Shown: positions 60,582 to 64,000 of the stretch, piece by piece | Position numbering within the stretch: position 1 is the stretch's first letter | Layout of the letters: each line of letters starts with the position of its first letter | NCBI GenBank assembly: GCA_016712445.1 | Contig: JADJRB010000001.1 | Location: forward strand, 1,550,001 to 1,614,000 | Direction: 5' to 3' | Length of the DNA stretch: 64,000 nt | From: Acidobacteriota bacterium | GTDB taxonomy: Bacteria; Pseudomonadota; Alphaproteobacteria; Caulobacterales; Hyphomonadaceae | Notes under the pieces: model-generated | The model's input: only the letters and a program-made list of their open reading frames with translations | What the model was told of the DNA's origin: nothing | The model's database searches: none | Position numbers and translations under genes: made by a program

Positions 60582-61742
60582 TTGGGCGAATTACCAGATC
60601 TGACCGGGCGAACCATCCTCCAGGTCGCCCCCGAACTTTCGGCGGGCGGCGTGGAACGCACGGTCCTCGAAGTCACCGAGGCGATCGTCGAGGCCGGCGG
60701 ACGCGCTCTCGTCGCCAGCAAGGGTGGCCGTCTGGAACCGGAGCTCGCGCGCCTGGGCGGCGAGCTGCTGCGCATGGATGCCAAGAGCCGCAACCCGGTG
60801 ACGATCAAGCTGAACGAAGGCAAGCTTCGCCAGATCATCCGCGAGCAGGGCGTCAGTCTGGTCCATGCTCGCTCGCGTGCCCCGGCCTGGTCCGCCTGGG
60901 CCGCGGCCAAGGCGGAAGGCGTGCCCTTCGTCACCACCTATCACGGTGCCTATTCAGGCACGTCCGGCCTCAAGAAGGCTTACAATTCGGTCATGGCGAA
61001 GGGCGACCTCGTGATTGCCAATTCGCAATGGATCGCGGCGCATGTTGCAGAGGTCCATGAGATCGACCCCGCCCGCATCGTCACCATCCCGCGGGGGGTC
61101 GACCTCGAGGCCTTCGCGCCGGAGGCTGTTGCACCGGCGCGCATCGAGGCGCTGCGCCAGGCCTGGGGCCTTGAGGGCGACGCCCGTCTCGTCTTGCTGC
61201 TGCCGGGCCGCCTGACCAGCTGGAAAGGGCAGGGCCTCGCCCTGCAGGCGCTCGGCCTGTTGGCCCCCGAAGAGCGCGCCGGGCTGGTGCTCATTCTCGC
61301 CGGCGATGCCCAGGGCCGCGACGACTACGTCTCCGAACTCGAGCACCAGATCGCCGCCCTCGGACTCACGGGATCGGCGCGCATCGTCCCGCACGTTACC
61401 GACATGCCCGCCGCCTACCTCGCCGCCGGCCTCGTGCTCGCCCCGTCCACCCGCCCGGAGGCCTTCGGCCGGGTCGCCGCCGAAGCCTCTGCCATGGCCC
61501 GGCCGGTGATCGTTTCAGATCATGGCGGCGCGCGCGAAACGGTGGTCGAATACGTCACCGGGACCCGCGCCGAGCCCGGCAGCGCAGCCGCTCTCGCCGG
61601 GGCTATCCGGGCCATGCTATCCTTGGGTCCGGTCGCCCGCGCCTCCATGGGCCGCGAGGGCCGCGCCTATGTTGCCAGCCACTTCTCGAAAAGGGGGCTT
61701 CAGGCGGCGACGCTTGGCGTCTATAAGCGCTTGCTGGAGTAG
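60582..61742 (+). CDS. Glycosyltransferase family 4, TTG start
   Basis: 386 residues of GT-B fold. The N-terminal domain begins RTILQVAPELSAGGVERTVL, the donor-binding C-terminal domain shows LLPGRLTSWKGQGLALQALG and STRPEAFGRVAAEASAMARP, with the E-x7-E pattern of GT4. It would transfer a sugar from an NDP donor to a lipid or glycan at the inner face of the membrane. No ATG fits; TTG at 60582 with TAGG about 11 bases upstream is the best start. It is followed 14 bases later by a GT9 gene, so the pair probably acts on LPS core or a surface glycan. Confidence 0.88.
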   Translation: MGELPDLTGRTILQVAPELSAGGVERTVLEVTEAIVEAGGRALVASKGGRLEPELARLGGELLRMDAKSRNPVTIKLNEGKLRQIIREQGVSLVHARSRAPAWSAWAAAKAEGVPFVTTYHGAYSGTSGLKKAYNSVMAKGDLVIANSQWIAAHVAEVHEIDPARIVTIPRGVDLEAFAPEAVAPARIEALRQAWGLEGDARLVLLLPGRLTSWKGQGLALQALGLLAPEERAGLVLILAGDAQGRDDYVSELEHQIAALGLTGSARIVPHVTDMPAAYLAAGLVLAPSTRPEAFGRVAAEASAMARPVIVSDHGGARETVVEYVTGTRAEPGSAAALAGAIRAMLSLGPVARASMGREGRAYVASHFSKRGLQAATLGVYKRLLE

Positions 61743-61756
61743 GGGAATTTGAGGAA

Positions 61757-62794
61757 TTGACCAGCGCGCGGACGAAAACCTCCAGCCCGGTGAACCCGGG
61801 CGCCCAGGCGAAGGAAGTGCTGGTCATCAAGCTCAGCGCGCTCGGCGACTTCGTGCTCGCCCTCGGGGCCATGCGGGCGGTGCGCGAGTTCCATCCTTCC
61901 GCCCGCATAACGCTGCTCACCACCCCGCCCTTCGAGGAATTCGCCAAGGTCTGCCCGTATGTCGACGCGGTTGAGACGGATGGCCGGCCGGAAGGCCTGA
62001 AGCCAACCGCCGCCCTGATCCAGCGCATCAAGAAGGCCCGCTACGACGTCATCTACGATTTCCAGACCAGCGGACGCACCAAGAACTACTTCACCGCGCT
62101 GCAGCGCGGCGGCAAGGCGCCGCTCTGGTCCGGCCACCACGAGAAGGCGGCCTTCTTCCACGACAACCCCGCCCGTGCCTCGATGCACTCGATCGACCGG
62201 CTCGCCGAGCAGCTGGAAGTCGCCGGCGTCGCCCCGCAAGGCCGCTGGCTCGGCAAGAGCGCGCCGTTCCCGGATCTCGGCTGGGTGCGCCCCAAGCTCG
62301 GCAACACACCGCGCCTGAACCCGGCCTATTTCAATCTCACGCAGCCTTACATGCTGCTGATCCCCGGCGCGTCCGAACACCGTGAGGCCAAGCGCTGGCC
62401 AGTGGAGAACTACGCCGCGCTCGCCAAGCGCATCGCTGATACCGGCATCCAGCCGGCCATCATCGGCGGCACCGCCGAAGGCCAGATCGCGCACGAGATC
62501 GTCCGGCGCGAACCGCGCGCCAAGAGCCTTGTGACGCGTACGGACCTTTTCCAGATCGTCACGCTTGCCGAAACGGCCGAGTTCGTCGTCGGCAACGATA
62601 CCGGCCCGATGCATATGGCCACGCTCGCGGGCGCGCCCGGCATCGCGTTGTTCGCGACGACCGAAAGCAATCCCGACCAGTCCGCCCCGCGCGGGCCCAA
62701 GCCTGTAATCGTCAACAGCGCTCCGACGCTGCAGGAGCTCAGCGTCGACGACGTGTGGCAATCGATCCGTGCACTGGGTTTCGTGAAAGGCTGA
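61757..62794 (+). CDS. Glycosyltransferase family 9 (heptosyltransferase-like), TTG start
   Basis: 345 residues. GT9 motifs: VIKLSALGDFVLALGAMRAV at the N-terminus, LIPGASEHREAKRWPVENYAAL at the start of the donor domain and VVGNDTGPMHMATLAGAPGI, the ADP-heptose binding block of RfaC/RfaF-type enzymes. It probably adds a sugar to the LPS inner core in the cytoplasm. TTG at 61757 is preceded by GAGG only 2 bases away, with AGGGG 11 bases away; a GTG at 61790 is the alternative. It is the second gene of the GT4-GT9 pair. Confidence 0.9.
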   Translation: MTSARTKTSSPVNPGAQAKEVLVIKLSALGDFVLALGAMRAVREFHPSARITLLTTPPFEEFAKVCPYVDAVETDGRPEGLKPTAALIQRIKKARYDVIYDFQTSGRTKNYFTALQRGGKAPLWSGHHEKAAFFHDNPARASMHSIDRLAEQLEVAGVAPQGRWLGKSAPFPDLGWVRPKLGNTPRLNPAYFNLTQPYMLLIPGASEHREAKRWPVENYAALAKRIADTGIQPAIIGGTAEGQIAHEIVRREPRAKSLVTRTDLFQIVTLAETAEFVVGNDTGPMHMATLAGAPGIALFATTESNPDQSAPRGPKPVIVNSAPTLQELSVDDVWQSIRALGFVKG

Positions 62795-62806
62795 CGCCGC
62801 GGCCGT

Positions 62807-64000
62807 TCAGTGCGCGGGCCCGGTCGCCATGTTCACCGGCTTGCGCAGCAGCATGACCGCGCCAAGCACCAGCACGAACGACATCGCCATCCAGAAGAAC
62901 AGGTTGTTGAACGTCATGATCAGCGCCTCATGCCGCATCCTGAGGACCAGCTGCGCAATCGCGAGACCCTGCGGATCGCTGGCGCCTGCCGCCTCCATCG
63001 CTGCGGTCGTGCCGCGCAGGTATTCCTGAACCTCTGGCCGCGACGGGTCCATGCCGGCCGCCAGTTCCTGCTCGTGCAGCGACTTGAAGTGCAGCATCAG
63101 CGTGTTCAGCAGCGCAATACCGATGGCGCCGCCGAGATTGCGGATCGAGGTGAATATGCCCGACGCATTCGCCACCAGTTCGGGCTTCAACATGCCGATT
63201 GCCAGCGTCGTCGTCGGCACCATCGTCATGATCAGCCCCATGCCGCGCATCACTTGCGGCAGGAACAGCTCGCTGAAGCCGGTCTGTGCGGTCATCTGCG
63301 AGTTCAGGAACGTGCCCGTCCCGATCAGCAGCAACCCGGCCGTTACCACATAGCGCGGGTCGAACCGGCGTGTCAGCGCGCCGGCGATGGGCCCGCCAAA
63401 GAACATGGCAACGCCCGACACGCTCATGATCTGGCCGATCTGCAGCGACGACAATCCGCGCGCCTGGCCGAGGAACAGAGGCAGGATGTAGATTGAGCCG
63501 TAGAGCCCGATCCCCATCACCGCGCCCACGAGCGCGCCTGATGCAAAGTTCCGGTCACGGAACACTTTCAGGTCCACCACAGGCGTGTCGCTGTTCAGCG
63601 AGCGATGGAAAAAGATCACCGCCGAGAAGAAGCAGACAATCGTGCCTGCGATGATCTCGCGGCTTTCGAACCAGGATTGTTTCGGGCCCTCCTCGACCAC
63701 CCATTCCAGCGACCCGAGCATCAGGGCCATGCCGGCGAGGCTCAGCAGGTCGATGCGCTTCAGCAGCGCGAGGTCGCCATTCTTGCGCGGGATGAACATG
63801 TAGACGAGCACCAGCGAGGCGATGCCCGGCAGCACGTTGAGCAGGAACAGCCAGTGCCAGCTCATGTGTTCGGTCACCCAGCCGCCCAGCGTCGGCCCGA
63901 TGGACGGTGCCAGTGTCGCCACCATCCCGACCATCACCTGCTGCGTCATCGACCGGCCGCCGGGGAACAGCGTGAACGCCGCCGCCATCGTCGTCGGCAC
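62807..64000 (-). CDS. DHA2-type MFS drug exporter, N-terminus cut by window edge
   Basis: The last 397 residues of a 14-helix MFS transporter of the EmrB/QacA type; the gene continues beyond position 64000. Recognisable blocks are LAPSIGPTLGGWVTEHMSWHW (helix 5 motif C, GxxxGPxxGG), WLFLLNVLPGI, MGIGLYGSIYILPLFLGQARG and RFDPRYVVTAGLLLIGTGTF. It would export drugs or other amphipaths using proton motive force, usually together with a membrane-fusion protein; an emrA-like partner is not in the window. It converges on the GT9 gene. Confidence 0.92.
   Translation of the reverse strand: MPTTMAAAFTLFPGGRSMTQQVMVGMVATLAPSIGPTLGGWVTEHMSWHWLFLLNVLPGIASLVLVYMFIPRKNGDLALLKRIDLLSLAGMALMLGSLEWVVEEGPKQSWFESREIIAGTIVCFFSAVIFFHRSLNSDTPVVDLKVFRDRNFASGALVGAVMGIGLYGSIYILPLFLGQARGLSSLQIGQIMSVSGVAMFFGGPIAGALTRRFDPRYVVTAGLLLIGTGTFLNSQMTAQTGFSELFLPQVMRGMGLIMTMVPTTTLAIGMLKPELVANASGIFTSIRNLGGAIGIALLNTLMLHFKSLHEQELAAGMDPSRPEVQEYLRGTTAAMEAAGASDPQGLAIAQLVLRMRHEALIMTFNNLFFWMAMSFVLVLGAVMLLRKPVNMATGPAH

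Noticed and set aside
1..64000. tRNA/rRNA genes, CRISPR arrays, insertion sequences, prophage or integrase genes
   Set aside because: Looked for by eye on both strands; no cloverleaf, regular repeats, transposase or phage structural genes were seen.

Overview
The window looks like a stretch of chromosome from a GC-rich alphaproteobacterium, most likely of the Hyphomonadaceae (Hyphomonas-like). This is inferred from a DivL-type pseudokinase with a perfect CtrA box upstream of it, an alphaproteobacterial dcw/lpxC cluster, the order rpmH-rnpA-yidC-engB-argB-HAD-dapD, two TonB-receptor-type outer-membrane proteins and a dense set of lipoproteins. Nothing resembling a prophage, insertion sequence, CRISPR array, tRNA or rRNA was seen. 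No gene-free gap exceeds about 300 bases if the small ORF at 14245-14421 is accepted; otherwise the longest gap is 14122-14588.

Layout. 1-14 kb is mixed: the edge of an Rrf2 regulator, a TonB receptor, nrdB, an unusual fusion of a TIR/deoxyribosyltransferase-like domain with a macro domain, a lipidated cyclophilin with a small lipoprotein, a GFA enzyme, a translationally coupled VOC-ArsR-SRPBCC operon, a DUF1330 lipoprotein-Rieske oxygenase-APC transporter operon, a PRC-barrel protein and prmA. 14-24 kb holds an aminopeptidase P, an SDR, a GH29 fucosidase operon, recN-ligA and bamD. 24-33 kb is the division/envelope block on the minus strand (murB, ddl, ftsQ, ftsA, ftsZ, lpxC), broken between murB and ddl by an oppositely oriented TonB-receptor-like gene.

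33-48 kb holds an EF-hand protein, divL (tyrosine at the phospho-acceptor position, CtrA box upstream), a dicarboxylate symporter, hrpB, a membrane-anchored Asp/Asn hydroxylase-like protein, a PBP4-type D,D-carboxypeptidase, a pseudouridine synthase coupled to an orphan sensor kinase, and a FAD-disulfide oxidoreductase/TVP38/DUF547 cluster. 48-58 kb is the conserved rpmH-rnpA-yidC-engB-argB-dapD run, interrupted by a penicillin-acylase-family gene whose signal anchor and body lie in different frames at a G6 tract. 58-64 kb carries a PP2C-like phosphatase, an FkbM methyltransferase, an alpha/beta hydrolase, two glycosyltransferases (GT4, GT9) with TTG starts, and a DHA2-type MFS exporter cut by the window edge.

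Together the genes are mainly housekeeping: envelope and peptidoglycan synthesis (murB, ddl, dapD, PBP4, lpxC, bamD, yidC), division and cell-cycle control (ftsQAZ, divL), DNA metabolism (nrdB, recN, ligA) and translation (rpmH, rnpA, prmA, engB, RluA). The least expected item is the TIR-like/macro fusion at 3910-5214, which has the parts expected of an NAD/ADP-ribose signalling or defence protein.
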